From NCBI GenBank assembly GCA_964387885.1, contig CAYLYZ010000012.1, positions 10,923 to 74,922 of the forward strand: 64,000 nt of DNA. The letters run 5' to 3'. Origin of the DNA: JABGPL01 sp964387885. Lineage in GTDB: Bacteria; Electryoneota; AABM5-125-24; Hatepunaeales; Hatepunaeaceae. This document shows, in pieces, positions 1-9,536 of this stretch. Positions within the stretch are counted from its first letter, which is position 1. Every line of letters starts with the position of its first letter. The notes below the pieces were generated by a model that worked only from the letters and a program-made list of their open reading frames with translations, ran no database searches and had not been told where the DNA came from. Made by a program: the position numbers and the translations under genes.

Positions 1-673
1 CCATGTATATACCAACTGCTGCGAAGAGATCAAATCCTGAGGTTGCGACTGCCTTGGTAATTAATCCCAATACACCGAGTGGTGCCAGTTTGATGACCAT
101 TTCGGTGATTTTCATTATTGCAGAAAAAAAAGCACCGATTACATTTCGCAAGGTATCTCTATGTTCCGGTTTGATCTTGGTTATTACCGCTCCGAGGAAA
201 ATCGCGAAAAATATAAGTCCAAGCATATCACCCGTAGATGCTGCAGTGATCGGATTCAAAGGGATCATTCGGATCAGAATTCCGGCGGGAGATCCCGGAG
301 TTTGAATTGCTGAGGGATCGAAAGTGCTGTTTTCTGGTGCTGGAACACCGACTCCGGGTCGGATGATATTTGTCAGCATTAAACCAATAATAATTGCGAA
401 CAAACTTGTTGTCAGGTAATATAAAAATGTCTTTCCACCCAATCGACCGAGGCTTTTCCCATCGCCGATTCCTGAAACTCCCATCACGATTGATGAGAAG
501 ATCAATGGAACAATAACCATTTTCAGGAGACGGACAAATATTGTCCCCAGCGAAGTAATCATAGTAAAAAACCAGCCAGTAGGTGTGCCATCGTATACAT
601 TCTGGAAAATCACTCCAAAAATAACACCTATACCCATTGCAATAAGAATCTGCCAGTGAAGTTTTAGTTTCAT
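1..673 (-). CDS. Dicarboxylate/amino-acid:cation symporter, partial (C-terminus beyond window edge)
   Basis: Reading leftward from the ATG at 671-673, the frame stays open to the window edge and gives about the first 224 residues of a polytopic inner-membrane protein. It begins MKLKLHWQILIAMGIGVIFG and continues with LKMVIVPLIFSSIVMG and NPITAASTGDMLGLIFFAI, which are characteristic of the sodium:dicarboxylate/glutamate symporter (SDF, DAACS) family. Members import C4-dicarboxylates or acidic amino acids with Na+ or H+. The serine-rich re-entrant loop and NMDGT-type motif that help set substrate are outside the window, so specificity cannot be assigned. A Shine-Dalgarno sequence GGAAGG (677-682) lies just upstream of the start. 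No partner gene is visible on this side. Confidence 0.9.
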   Translation of the reverse strand, partial: MKLKLHWQILIAMGIGVIFGVIFQNVYDGTPTGWFFTMITSLGTIFVRLLKMVIVPLIFSSIVMGVSGIGDGKSLGRLGGKTFLYYLTTSLFAIIIGLMLTNIIRPGVGVPAPENSTFDPSAIQTPGSPAGILIRMIPLNPITAASTGDMLGLIFFAIFLGAVITKIKPEHRDTLRNVIGAFFSAIMKITEMVIKLAPLGVLGLITKAVATSGFDLFAAVGIYM

Positions 674-782
674 GATCCTTCCAAAGTTGTCGATTTTCAT
701 CCTCGTTTAGAGCGGGGATTTTTTCAGATTAAAAATCTGTTGATTATCAAACCGGTCTTTTAAAAATACCAAGACAGATAAA

Positions 783-842
783 GATAAACAATGCTGAGTC
801 GATAATCAAGTGTAACTGAAGATGTGGAGGATGAGCTTTATA
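783..842. repeat. Duplicated intergenic segment, copy 1
   Basis: About 60 bp nearly identical to 3440-3501 (five substitutions and a 2-nt length difference). The two copies lie on either side of the FG-GAP gene. It differs from the GTAG-hairpin repeats elsewhere and has no strong palindrome. The frame that is open in copy 2 has a TAA here, so any coding capacity is lost in this copy. Confidence 0.7.
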
Positions 843-877
843 TCTTAACACGCAAACTTGGGATTAATGACTGATTT

Positions 878-916
878 CGCAAGCAGCTCTGATCCTTGTG
901 GTCAGGGCTGCTTGCG
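878..916. terminator. Long perfect-stem hairpin downstream of the FG-GAP gene
   Basis: CGCAAGCAGC (878-887) pairs perfectly with GCTGCTTGCG (907-916), and partial pairing continues inward (CTGATC with GGTCAG). It lies 49 bp past the stop codon of the minus-strand gene at 966-2819 and could end its transcript. There is no clear T-run on either side, so terminator function is inferred from position and stem strength. It could also be an isolated palindromic repeat. Confidence 0.5.
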
Positions 917-965
917 TTCCAGAATGTTTTGACGACGTACGTTCCTATACTCTTTCAACATCGTA

Positions 966-2819
966 CTATTTTATAAGCATCACCTTCTGTATAAGCATCT
1001 GCTCAGATGCTCTCATCTGAACGAAGTATAATCCTGTCGGTAGACCGCTGGCGTTTAAGGGTGTAGTGTGTATACCGGGTTGCTGATGACCTTCGAATAA
1101 AGTGGTTATTTGTTGTCCGGAAAGATTGTAAACCTGCATCGATATCTGATCCGGATAAGGTAGACCGTATCTGATTGTGGTTGTTGAGTTGAAAGGATTT
1201 GGAGTTGGGTTGAAAAGGATGAATTTATCCGGGATATCCCCGGTGAGTTTATCAAATACAGAATCACCTTCTACACCGGTTCCGATCAGCACAACTTTTT
1301 TCTCACCAATATAAATATTATCGGTAGTGATAGTTAGAGTGTCACAGTATTCTCCAACATATTCAGGTGAAAATGTTATCTGAACATTTACAGAATCACC
1401 AGAACCGAAGGTTATCTCGTTCTCAAAATTGGTGGTAAAGTAATCACTGTGGGTTGACATATCCGTAATTGTAATTTCACTTTCAACCCCTAGTTTGATG
1501 TATTTAATATACAAATCAATGTCATTTTGCTCGCCAGGTCTAAACTCTCCAAAATTGACGGTACCATTACCCCACCCATTTATTAAATCCAATTCCACAA
1601 AAATATAAGTATAGGCTGAGCCAGACATTTCTCCGTTTTCATTATCACCGAAAGCTCCCACAATCACAAAATCATCGGTTATGGAAACTGAAATTCCGAA
1701 ACGGTCACGCGCCACTCCATCACTGGCGATCACCTTTCCCTTTGGAACCCAATTTTCGTTTTCACGGTCAAAGATATATGCAGAACCCGAATCTTCTCCA
1801 TTATCATCGTCAAAATAAGATCCTACAATCGCCCAATCATCGGTTAAGGAAACTGAATACCCGAAATAGTCCTCTGCCGCGCCATCACCAGCGGTTACCT
1901 TTTCCTGTTGAATCCAATCCTGTTCCTCTCGTAAAAAGAAATAAGCAGAACCGGAATTTTCTCCGCGATCATCGTCGTGTAGAGCTCCAACCACCGCATT
2001 AACACCACACAGGGACACTGAACCTCCGAAACGGTCATCTGCTTCACCATCATCGGGGGTTATCTTATTTTGTTGAATCCAATTTGGGCCATCTTGGACA
2101 AAGATATATGCAGAGCCGGAATTTTCTCCGTTGTCATCATCACTTGAAGCTCCAACAATCACAGAAACACCGTTTATGCAAACTGAAACCCCGAAATAGT
2201 CTTCTGCTTCACCATCATTAGCGGTTATCTTTGCCTGTTGAACCCAATCCTCACCATCTGGTTCACGGGAAAAGATATAAGCTGAACCGGAGAGTTCTCC
2301 ACTATCATCATCTTGTGGGGTCCCGACAATCGCATAATTACCGTTTATGGAAACTGAAACTCCGAATCTGTCCCATTGAGCAGCATCATCAGCGGTTATC
2401 TTATCCTGTTGAATCCAATCTTCCCCATCACGTACAAAAATATATGCAGAACCTGAATCTTCTCCGTCATCACTATCATCCATTGGAGCCCCAACAATCG
2501 CATAATTACCATTTATGGAAACTGAATTCCCGAAAAGATCTGCTGCCTCACCATCATTAGCGGTTAGTTTTTCCTGCTGAATCCAATCCGCACCCTCACG
2601 ATGAAAGATGTAAGCAGAACCTGATCCATCACCGTTATCATCATCATAGGGGGAGCCCACCAGAGCATAATCACCGCTAATGGAAACTCTAAGACCGAAA
2701 TAGTCTCCTTCAGCACCATCATCGGGGATTAACTTTACTTCATGCTCTCGGATAGCATAAGCAGTTTGAAAAAGTGAAAAGAAAAGGATGAAGACAATAA
2801 TTAGATAATTTTGTTTCAT
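966..2819 (-). CDS. Secreted FG-GAP repeat protein with T9SS-type sorting domain
   Basis: The 617-residue product starts with a signal peptide (MKQNYLIIVFILFFSLFQTAYA). Seven tandem repeats of about 55 residues follow (roughly residues 27-410), each with FG.SVSI, a VG core, an acidic DDDNGE loop and SGSAYIF. This is the FG-GAP pattern, whose Asp-rich loops usually bind calcium and which folds as a beta-propeller. Residues about 425-530 resemble an ASPM/Hydin-like Ig domain. The end (PTPNPFNSTTTIRYG, then GLPTGLYFVQM) is a type IX secretion sorting domain, so the protein is probably exported and anchored at or released from the cell surface. It stands alone on this strand. The ligand is unknown, with a surface adhesin as one possibility. 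Confidence 0.85.
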   Translation of the reverse strand: MKQNYLIIVFILFFSLFQTAYAIREHEVKLIPDDGAEGDYFGLRVSISGDYALVGSPYDDDNGDGSGSAYIFHREGADWIQQEKLTANDGEAADLFGNSVSINGNYAIVGAPMDDSDDGEDSGSAYIFVRDGEDWIQQDKITADDAAQWDRFGVSVSINGNYAIVGTPQDDDSGELSGSAYIFSREPDGEDWVQQAKITANDGEAEDYFGVSVCINGVSVIVGASSDDDNGENSGSAYIFVQDGPNWIQQNKITPDDGEADDRFGGSVSLCGVNAVVGALHDDDRGENSGSAYFFLREEQDWIQQEKVTAGDGAAEDYFGYSVSLTDDWAIVGSYFDDDNGEDSGSAYIFDRENENWVPKGKVIASDGVARDRFGISVSITDDFVIVGAFGDNENGEMSGSAYTYIFVELDLINGWGNGTVNFGEFRPGEQNDIDLYIKYIKLGVESEITITDMSTHSDYFTTNFENEITFGSGDSVNVQITFSPEYVGEYCDTLTITTDNIYIGEKKVVLIGTGVEGDSVFDKLTGDIPDKFILFNPTPNPFNSTTTIRYGLPYPDQISMQVYNLSGQQITTLFEGHQQPGIHTTPLNASGLPTGLYFVQMRASEQMLIQKVMLIK

Positions 2820-3723
2820 GATACTTCCTCCTGTTTAAAGTGTAAGTTTACCAAAAGGAATTGATCATAGACTATTGTTTGGAATCTGTATATCACGGGG
2901 GAAAGTCTAAGTCACCCCAATTTTAAAGGAAATATAGATTATCATTTTGGGAATTCCAAACTTAATTACATGATTTTCTTGTTTTCGTACAACAATATAT
3001 TTCTCTAATCCTGTCAAATTCCTGGTAAAGTGAAAATTAAGTCAGGTTCTGAAATAAGTGTATTTTCTGAATTTTTTGCATTATTTGAATTCAGGGCGCA
3101 CTTCAAAGTATTAAGGAATAAGAACCGGTACAGTCTGGTTAACTTTTTGTTCATTTCTTTATCTACTCGTATTGCCTAAAGTGAATCAATTTGTTGTGTT
3201 TTTTAGGTTTGATTTTGCTATCTTTATTCATTCGCTAATTCAAAACAAATGAGGATAATAACCGCCGTCCGAATCCTCGTATTCCGAGGCTTTTAAGACC
3301 GACCATTTTTGTAAACCTATTCGGCTTCACTTTGGCAATTACATTCAATCACGTTCGCATCTTTGGCGGCTCTCTGACCTTAAGTGTACCGGGAGCTTGC
3401 TGAATATCAAGATGGTTTTTCAATAGGATTGGACAGGTTGATAAAAACAATGCTGCGTCGATTATCAAGCGTAACAGAAGTTGTGGAGGATGAGCTTTAT
3501 ACTCAATCGTGATAACTTATCTAAAAGAGTACGATTTTCGGGAACAAGTTCTCTTTGGGATCGTTTATTGAATTCACAGAGTTTATCCATATTCTCAATA
3601 TCAGAATGTGCATTTTTAAAACTGATATTAAGCTGTCACTAAAGTCACTAACTAAGTTTTCAGCTGTAAATGAACTTGTTTTATTTGTCTTTTTAGCTTA
3701 TCTTTATATGGTTAGACTATTTT
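2820..3723. other. 900-bp gene-poor interval with possible coding remnant
   Basis: No intact gene was recognised here. The right half holds the second copy of the duplicated segment (3440-3501). In that copy a short plus-strand frame from GTG 3384 to TGA 3510 is open and contains GLDRLIKTMLRRLSSVTEVV, which looks like amphipathic coding sequence, but it has no ribosome site and is closed upstream. A decayed gene is possible. The rest (2820-3240) is AT-rich with no feature I can support. Confidence 0.35.
3440..3501. repeat. Duplicated intergenic segment, copy 2
   Basis: Near-identical to 783-842. In this copy the plus-strand frame starting ATGCTGCGTCGATTATC is open and continues to a stop at 3510. 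Two of the five differences between the copies are synonymous in this frame, while one creates a stop in copy 1. That fits descent from a formerly coding stretch but does not prove it. Confidence 0.65.
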
Positions 3724-3797
3724 GCGCCCGTAGCTCAATTGGATAGAGCAGCGGCCTTCTAAGCCGCAGGTTTCGCGTTCGAGCCGCGACGGGCGTA
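3724..3797 (+). tRNA. tRNA-Arg (anticodon TCT)
   Basis: A complete 74-nt cloverleaf. The acceptor stem GCGCCCG/CGGGCGT has one terminal G-T wobble. The D-arm is GCTC..GAGC. The anticodon stem GCGGC/GCCGC encloses loop CTTCTAA with TCT at 3758-3760. The T-arm is TCGCG-TTCGAGC-CGCGA, and the discriminator base is A. CCA is not encoded. It reads AGA codons. It lies 43 bp upstream of lon on the same strand. Confidence 0.97.
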
Positions 3798-3840
3798 CGA
3801 TTTTTTTTGTAGTAATTTAGAAAAACTAAACAAAGTTGTA

Positions 3841-6258
3841 ATGTCGATAAAGAAAACTGAAATACATGAAGCTGAGATAAAAGCTCCGGATAAACTCCCT
3901 GTGTTACCGCTACGTGATTTGGTCGTATTCCCGCATATGGTTGTGCCTCTTGTTATTGGTCGTGAAGGGACGTTGGCAGCGGTTGATGATGGAATGCTCA
4001 ATGGTCGGATGATCCTGCTTGTTGCTCAGAAAGAACCAGGTGATGAGGAGCCTACAGCTTCCGGTATGTACCGGGTAGGCGTACTTGGTCGGATTGTCCA
4101 AATGGTGAAATTACCGAATGGTCTGGCGAAAGTCCTTGTTGAAGGTTTGATCCGAGCGAAGGTTGTGAGGTACCAGAAGCGTAGTAATTATTTACAAGCA
4201 AAGTACACGATTTATACAAAGAGTGACGAGGTCTCACCTCGAATTGAAGCTGCTCACCGTCATCTCAGCACGCTTTTTAAAGAATACATAACTTTGAGTC
4301 GTCAGATTCCTGATGAGATCACAATGACAATTGATCAGATTTCAAATTCAAGACATCTGGCAGATTTTGTTGCGATTCATCTGGGTCATGATCTTAGGAA
4401 GAAACAGAAGGTTCTTGAATCATCTGATATTTATAAACTCCTTGTACAATTGTCATCGGAACTTCAGCATGAAATTGAAATTCTGACAATTGAACAGAAT
4501 ATTGAAGGTCAGGTTAAGGAGAAGATCACAAAGTCTCAGCGAGCCTATTATCTGCAGGAACAAATCCGAACGATAAAAAAAGAACTCGGTGAAGATCCCG
4601 ATGAAGATATTTCTGATGTAATAGAATACAGGCGGAAGATAAAAAAAGCGAAGATGTCAAAGGAAGCCAATAAAAAGGCTGATGAAGAGCTTAAGCGCCT
4701 CATGAATACTCCGATGATGTCCCCTGAAGCAACTGTAATTCGCACTTATCTCGATTGGTTAATAGACGTCCCCTGGTACAAAACCACAAAAGATAACACT
4801 GACATTGGGAAAGCCTCGACGATTCTCGATGAGGATCATTATGGTTTGGAAAAACCTAAAGAGAGAATACTTGAACATCTTGCAGTTCTTGCTCTTGCTG
4901 GAAAAATGCGTGGTCCCATCCTTTGTCTTGTAGGACCTCCCGGAGTAGGCAAGACTTCGCTCGGAAAATCAGTAGCACGTGCCCTTAATCGGGAATTTGT
5001 ACGGGTTTCTTTAGGTGGTGTAAGAGATGAGGCTGAAATTCGAGGTCATCGCAGAACTTATATTGGTGCATTGCCGGGTCGTATTGTTCAATCGATGAAA
5101 AAGGCGGGATCCGTCAATCCGGTTTTCCTGCTCGATGAAATTGACAAGATGAGTACCGACTTCAGAGGTGATCCTTCTTCTGCAATGCTTGAAGTTCTCG
5201 ATTCTGACCAAAATCACACGTTTTCGGATCATTATCTCGAAGTAGATTATGACCTTTCACAAGTTCTATTCATAACAACCGCCAATTATCAGGAAGCGAT
5301 TCCATGGGCTTTACAGGACAGGATGGAAATAATCCGACTGCCCGGATATCTTCACCAGGAAAAATTTGAGATTGCCCGTAGATTTCTCATCCCGAAACAA
5401 ATGGAATTTAACGGTCTTAAAGAAAAAGATGTTGATATATCCGACGATTCCGTAAATGCGATAATTGAGCGTTACACTCGCGAGGCAGGAGTGAGAGATC
5501 TTGAACGGCAGATTGCAAAGGTGCTGCGTAAGTCTGCTCGTGAGATAATGGAAAAACCTAAACGCAAGAAGCCCTTGAAGATTGGCGTGAAGAAAGTTTC
5601 AAAGATGCTGGGAGTAGAACCTCACGACCGGCAGATCGCCGATGGTAAGGACAGGATAGGCGCAGCTGTTGGGTTGGCATGGACGGCAACGGGTGGTGAA
5701 TTGCTTATGATAGAATCCGAATCGATGACCGGCAAAGGAACTTTAACCCTTACCGGATCACTCGGTGATGTAATGCAGGAATCTGCTCGTGCAGCCCTTA
5801 CATCGGTACGCAGCAGGGCAGATCAAATTGGATTTAAGGATGAGGAATTTCTAAAAAAGGAAGTCCATGTTCACTTCCCGGAAGGTGCAGTATCAAAGGA
5901 TGGACCTTCCGCAGGGATAACAATAGCAGTTGCACTTGCCTCTAATTTTTCGAGACGACCCGTTCGTGGTGATGTCGCAATGACCGGTGAAATTACACTG
6001 CGAGGTGAAGTTCTACCCATTGGTGGACTCAGGGAAAAATTGATGGCAGCAGTTCGAGCAGATGTTAAAACGGTCATTATTCCTGAACGAAATCAAAGGG
6101 AATTAAGTGAAGTACCTGACGACGTTCTCAAACCGCTCGAAATTATTCCCGTAAAAACTATAGACAACGTTTTTGACGTTATGTTGCTGCCGGTTGATTC
6201 GAAGATAAAATCTGCGGCTACAAAAAGAAAGACTCGAAAGACATCAGCCAGAAAATAG
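3841..6258 (+). CDS. lon: ATP-dependent Lon protease
   Basis: The 805-residue product has full Lon architecture. An N-terminal substrate-binding LON domain (LPVLPLRDLVVFPHMVVPL near residue 20) is followed by a coiled region and an AAA+ module with Walker A GPPGVGKT (365-372) and Walker B VFLLDEID (about 428-435). The C-terminal protease domain has the Ser-Lys dyad: Ser690 in KDGPSAG and Lys733 in GGLREKLMA. Lon is a cytoplasmic hexamer that degrades misfolded and regulatory proteins. The ATG at 3841 is chosen because it begins just before the conserved N-terminus. No good Shine-Dalgarno precedes it (AACAAAGTTGTA). It is monocistronic between tRNA-Arg and a hairpin at 6312. Confidence 0.98.
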   Translation: MSIKKTEIHEAEIKAPDKLPVLPLRDLVVFPHMVVPLVIGREGTLAAVDDGMLNGRMILLVAQKEPGDEEPTASGMYRVGVLGRIVQMVKLPNGLAKVLVEGLIRAKVVRYQKRSNYLQAKYTIYTKSDEVSPRIEAAHRHLSTLFKEYITLSRQIPDEITMTIDQISNSRHLADFVAIHLGHDLRKKQKVLESSDIYKLLVQLSSELQHEIEILTIEQNIEGQVKEKITKSQRAYYLQEQIRTIKKELGEDPDEDISDVIEYRRKIKKAKMSKEANKKADEELKRLMNTPMMSPEATVIRTYLDWLIDVPWYKTTKDNTDIGKASTILDEDHYGLEKPKERILEHLAVLALAGKMRGPILCLVGPPGVGKTSLGKSVARALNREFVRVSLGGVRDEAEIRGHRRTYIGALPGRIVQSMKKAGSVNPVFLLDEIDKMSTDFRGDPSSAMLEVLDSDQNHTFSDHYLEVDYDLSQVLFITTANYQEAIPWALQDRMEIIRLPGYLHQEKFEIARRFLIPKQMEFNGLKEKDVDISDDSVNAIIERYTREAGVRDLERQIAKVLRKSAREIMEKPKRKKPLKIGVKKVSKMLGVEPHDRQIADGKDRIGAAVGLAWTATGGELLMIESESMTGKGTLTLTGSLGDVMQESARAALTSVRSRADQIGFKDEEFLKKEVHVHFPEGAVSKDGPSAGITIAVALASNFSRRPVRGDVAMTGEITLRGEVLPIGGLREKLMAAVRADVKTVIIPERNQRELSEVPDDVLKPLEIIPVKTIDNVFDVMLLPVDSKIKSAATKRKTRKTSARK

Positions 6259-6311
6259 TTAGCTTATCATAATCCCTGAATTATATTTTCAGGCTGACGG
6301 ATATTAAGAGT

Positions 6312-6355
6312 CCGGGATCAAGGAATTAGATTTTTCCCTGATCCCGGGTTCTTTC
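6312..6355 (+). terminator. Rho-independent-like terminator after lon
   Basis: CCGGGATCA (6312-6320) pairs with TGATCCCGG (6339-6347) around an 18-nt loop, and GTTCTTTCCCCCC follows. The stem is strong but the tail is interrupted by cytosines. It lies 53 bp after the lon stop and 38 bp before the next start, so it should separate lon from the carboxypeptidase gene. Confidence 0.6.
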
Positions 6356-6385
6356 CCCCCTTTTAGGATAACTGCGAGGTGCCCT

Positions 6386-9300
6386 TTGCGAAAAATGTTT
6401 GTTCACATCAACCCCATTCTCGCACTGCTAACCCTGACGATATTTGTTCAAATCTCAAACCTCTATGCGTCCAGCATGGTGGAGGTAGCACTGAGAGATC
6501 CGGGTGATCTCGAAATATTGCTGCGAGGTGGATTCGATGTGACATACGTTTCTCATGGGCGGATGGCTGATGTTGTTATCCATGATGAAGATGAGCTTGA
6601 ACGCCTTGGAGGGACAGGTCTCCGTTACCTGATCTCACAGCCAAATCTTGAGCAATATTTTATCGATAGAAACAGACCCGGCAGGGATCCGATGGGTGGA
6701 TATCGGACACTTGCCGAGATAGAAGCGGAATTGGAGGATATGCATGCTGATTTTCCCGAAATAATATCCGAACCGATTTCGATAGGCGAGACGATTGAAG
6801 GCAGAAATATCTGGGCTGTAAAGATATCCGACTTTCCGGAAGAAGATCAGGATGAGCCTGAAGTACTTTTTGTATCTCTTCTCCATGCTCGCGAAGCAAT
6901 TACCCAGGCTGCATTGATGGAGGTAATGCACATCTTGCTGGAAGGTTATAATCAGGATGAGAGATTGACCAGATTGGTCGATGAAAGGGAGATTTGGTTC
7001 ATACCGTGTTTTAACCCTGATGGCTACGCTTATAATGAGGAAATTAATCCTGATGGTGGTGGGATGTGGCGTAAGAACAGGCGTGAGAATGAAGATGGAT
7101 CAATGGGTGTTGATCTTAACAGGAATTGGGGTTTTGAGTGGGGCAGGGATAACCTCGGTTCAGATCCTGACCCGGACTCCAATACCTATCGAGGAACAGA
7201 ACCTTTTTCTGAGCCTGAGACCCAGGCTGGTCGGGAGTTTATGAATGAGCGAAACTTCACCGTTTCTGTCTTCTTTCATGCGTATGGCAATCTGTGCCTT
7301 ATCCCACCTGCCTATGATTATGTGCACGTTCCGCATCGAGGTGTTTGCATGGCTCTTGGTGAGAAAATGACGGTCGAGAGTACTTATCTTGTAGGAACCG
7401 GGTGGGAGATCATTTATCTGACGAATGGTGATTCCGACGATTGGATATATGGTTCTGATGAACACGAACTGATATTGCCATTCACTATCGAGATTGGCAG
7501 CAGACGGGATCACTTCTGGCCACCTCAGGATCGAGTGCAACCCTTGATAGATGAGAACATTGAATCAATTCTGACTGCAATCGAATTCTGCGATAATCCT
7601 AACCGGGCATTGCCACCGATACCACCGGATAACGTCGGAGTTGACATTGAAAATGACAGGGAAATCTCAGTATTCTGGGATATACCTGAGGATGAGGATA
7701 ATCCTCCTGTAAGTTTTGATATTATGGCTCGAATTCCCGGTGATCCCTATTTTGATGACATTTCAGATAACGAGGGAGATTGGGAGCTTTTTGAAGCCTC
7801 AAGATCACGATTCAATCCACATAGCGCTCCCGATTGTTTCAGAATGGAAGTAAGACCTGATTTCTCGCTAATAACAACAAGTTCCGAATTCATTGCCCCA
7901 GAAAGGATTGAAGCCTGGATGAGACTCGATCTCTCCTTTGATAACAATCTTGCAGTTGAGGTTTCTGAAAACGGATATGACTGGTTTGCACTGTCGGGTA
8001 GAGAGACTCAGGATATTATCAGGGATGAGTATAATCATGGTCCGGGATTGAAGAGAATTGATACAGATGATGGTTGGGAGCGATTCTGGTGGGATCTTGG
8101 AGACTGGGAGGGTCTGCAGGTTAAGCTCAGGTTCCGGCATTATCATTTCCGGAGTGCCGGACGCAATGACAAAATCTATATCGATGACATCGGTCCGCTT
8201 CCAGGTGTCGAATGGGAAGAGGTCATTGCGGAAAACATTGAAGATGATTCATGGATGGGTGAAATCGGACAAAGAGCCCGATTCGTTGATTTCTACGTCC
8301 GCGGCCACGATGCTGAAGGCGATGTCTCTTTCTGGAGCTTGCCTGAGCAGGTTGAATTTGATATGCCTTCATTTGATCTCCTCATAAACCAGGGCTGGTC
8401 GATGATCAGTGCTCCGATATTGCCGGTGGATTTGAATGTTAGTAACATTTTCAGTGAATTAGTTGAAAGAGAATTACTCATCATAATGAAAGATGGAAAT
8501 GGACGTTTTTATGCTCCACAATTTGGATTCAATCAACTTGGTGATTGGGAACCTACACAAGGATACTGGATAAATCTCACCGAACAATTCGAGTTGGAAT
8601 TGATTGGAGAGAGGATTGCAGTAGATACACCAATCCAACTTCACCAGAACTGGAATATGGTGGGATATTTACCTGATCAGGAATTACCAGCTCCGGAGGC
8701 GCTTGTTTCTCTTGAGGAAACGCTTCTCTTTGCCAAGGATGATAATGGCAGATTCTGGTCGATTGAATTTGGATTTAATAATATGCCCGAATTTAGACCT
8801 GGTGAAGGTTATCTGATAAAATTAAGCGAAGCAGATGAATTGATCTACCCAGGGGAGAATGTAGCCATGACTCCTCGTGATCCCTTTGAAAATTATCAGG
8901 AGTCAGGGTTCCGTCCGCCAAGTCCGGATAACCACAGTCTAATATTGTTGATAAGAGGTCAAATCCCAGACGGGGAGATAATTGCAAGAGATACAGAATC
9001 TCAAATTGCCGGTGTCGCAGATGTCGAAAATGATCAGGTGAGAGTGGGAATAGCGGTATGGGGGGAGGTAGAACCTGATACTGAAGGATATGTGATCGGT
9101 GAAGAGTTTGATTTGTACTGGAGACCGAATGCGGGTTCTACAGAATTTCCCTTAGTATTAAGCTTGAATAAGGGTGACGAAACATGGCGACTTAACGGCT
9201 TTTCAATATTTGAGGCAGAGTATGAAATCAGTGATATTCAACCTCAAGGATTCAAACTTCACTCGGCATACCCAAATCCATTCAATAGTATAATTACCTT

Positions 9301-9526
9301 CTCTTACAGTGTATTTGAGCAAACAGATGTAGTATTAGAAATATTTAATTCAGGTGGTAGACTTGTCGATAAGATTCAAAATGGTTCTTTAATTCCGGGT
9401 TCTTACCAAATTGATTGGAGTGGAGAGGCATTTCCTTCCGGTGTCTATATTGCGCGAATGGATACAAAAGGATATATTACCAGCCAGAGAACAAATAATC
9501 AGATAAAAATGTTGCTAATTCGATAA
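6386..9526 (+). CDS. Secreted M14 zinc carboxypeptidase with T9SS sorting domain
   Basis: The 1046-residue exported product has a peptidase M14 (carboxypeptidase A-like) domain at about residues 110-400. Zinc ligands are HARE (His167, Glu170) and His298 in FFHAYGN. The catalytic Glu369 lies in TIEIGS. A MAM/jelly-roll-like region follows, then two copies of a GWxM...GRFYxPxFGF...GYxxK module (about 664-822) shared with the proteins at 12968 and 50945. The T9SS domain starts at SAYPNPFNSI (about 957). The start is TTG at 6386 because GAGGTG lies 5 nt upstream; ATG 6395 is 14 nt from it. The protein probably trims peptides outside the cell. The next gene starts 10 bp after its stop, suggesting co-transcription. 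Confidence 0.92.
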   Translation: MRKMFVHINPILALLTLTIFVQISNLYASSMVEVALRDPGDLEILLRGGFDVTYVSHGRMADVVIHDEDELERLGGTGLRYLISQPNLEQYFIDRNRPGRDPMGGYRTLAEIEAELEDMHADFPEIISEPISIGETIEGRNIWAVKISDFPEEDQDEPEVLFVSLLHAREAITQAALMEVMHILLEGYNQDERLTRLVDEREIWFIPCFNPDGYAYNEEINPDGGGMWRKNRRENEDGSMGVDLNRNWGFEWGRDNLGSDPDPDSNTYRGTEPFSEPETQAGREFMNERNFTVSVFFHAYGNLCLIPPAYDYVHVPHRGVCMALGEKMTVESTYLVGTGWEIIYLTNGDSDDWIYGSDEHELILPFTIEIGSRRDHFWPPQDRVQPLIDENIESILTAIEFCDNPNRALPPIPPDNVGVDIENDREISVFWDIPEDEDNPPVSFDIMARIPGDPYFDDISDNEGDWELFEASRSRFNPHSAPDCFRMEVRPDFSLITTSSEFIAPERIEAWMRLDLSFDNNLAVEVSENGYDWFALSGRETQDIIRDEYNHGPGLKRIDTDDGWERFWWDLGDWEGLQVKLRFRHYHFRSAGRNDKIYIDDIGPLPGVEWEEVIAENIEDDSWMGEIGQRARFVDFYVRGHDAEGDVSFWSLPEQVEFDMPSFDLLINQGWSMISAPILPVDLNVSNIFSELVERELLIIMKDGNGRFYAPQFGFNQLGDWEPTQGYWINLTEQFELELIGERIAVDTPIQLHQNWNMVGYLPDQELPAPEALVSLEETLLFAKDDNGRFWSIEFGFNNMPEFRPGEGYLIKLSEADELIYPGENVAMTPRDPFENYQESGFRPPSPDNHSLILLIRGQIPDGEIIARDTESQIAGVADVENDQVRVGIAVWGEVEPDTEGYVIGEEFDLYWRPNAGSTEFPLVLSLNKGDETWRLNGFSIFEAEYEISDIQPQGFKLHSAYPNPFNSIITFSYSVFEQTDVVLEIFNSGGRLVDKIQNGSLIPGSYQIDWSGEAFPSGVYIARMDTKGYITSQRTNNQIKMLLIR

Positions 9527-9536
9527 CAAGAAACGC

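Noticed and set aside
966..2819. Internal repeats of the FG-GAP gene as a DNA-level repeat array
   Set aside because: Periodicity of about 165 bp is explained by seven protein repeats with codon-level divergence.
3555..3746. 63-codon plus-strand frame upstream of tRNA-Arg
   Set aside because: It runs into the tRNA gene, has no ribosome-binding site and no family resemblance.
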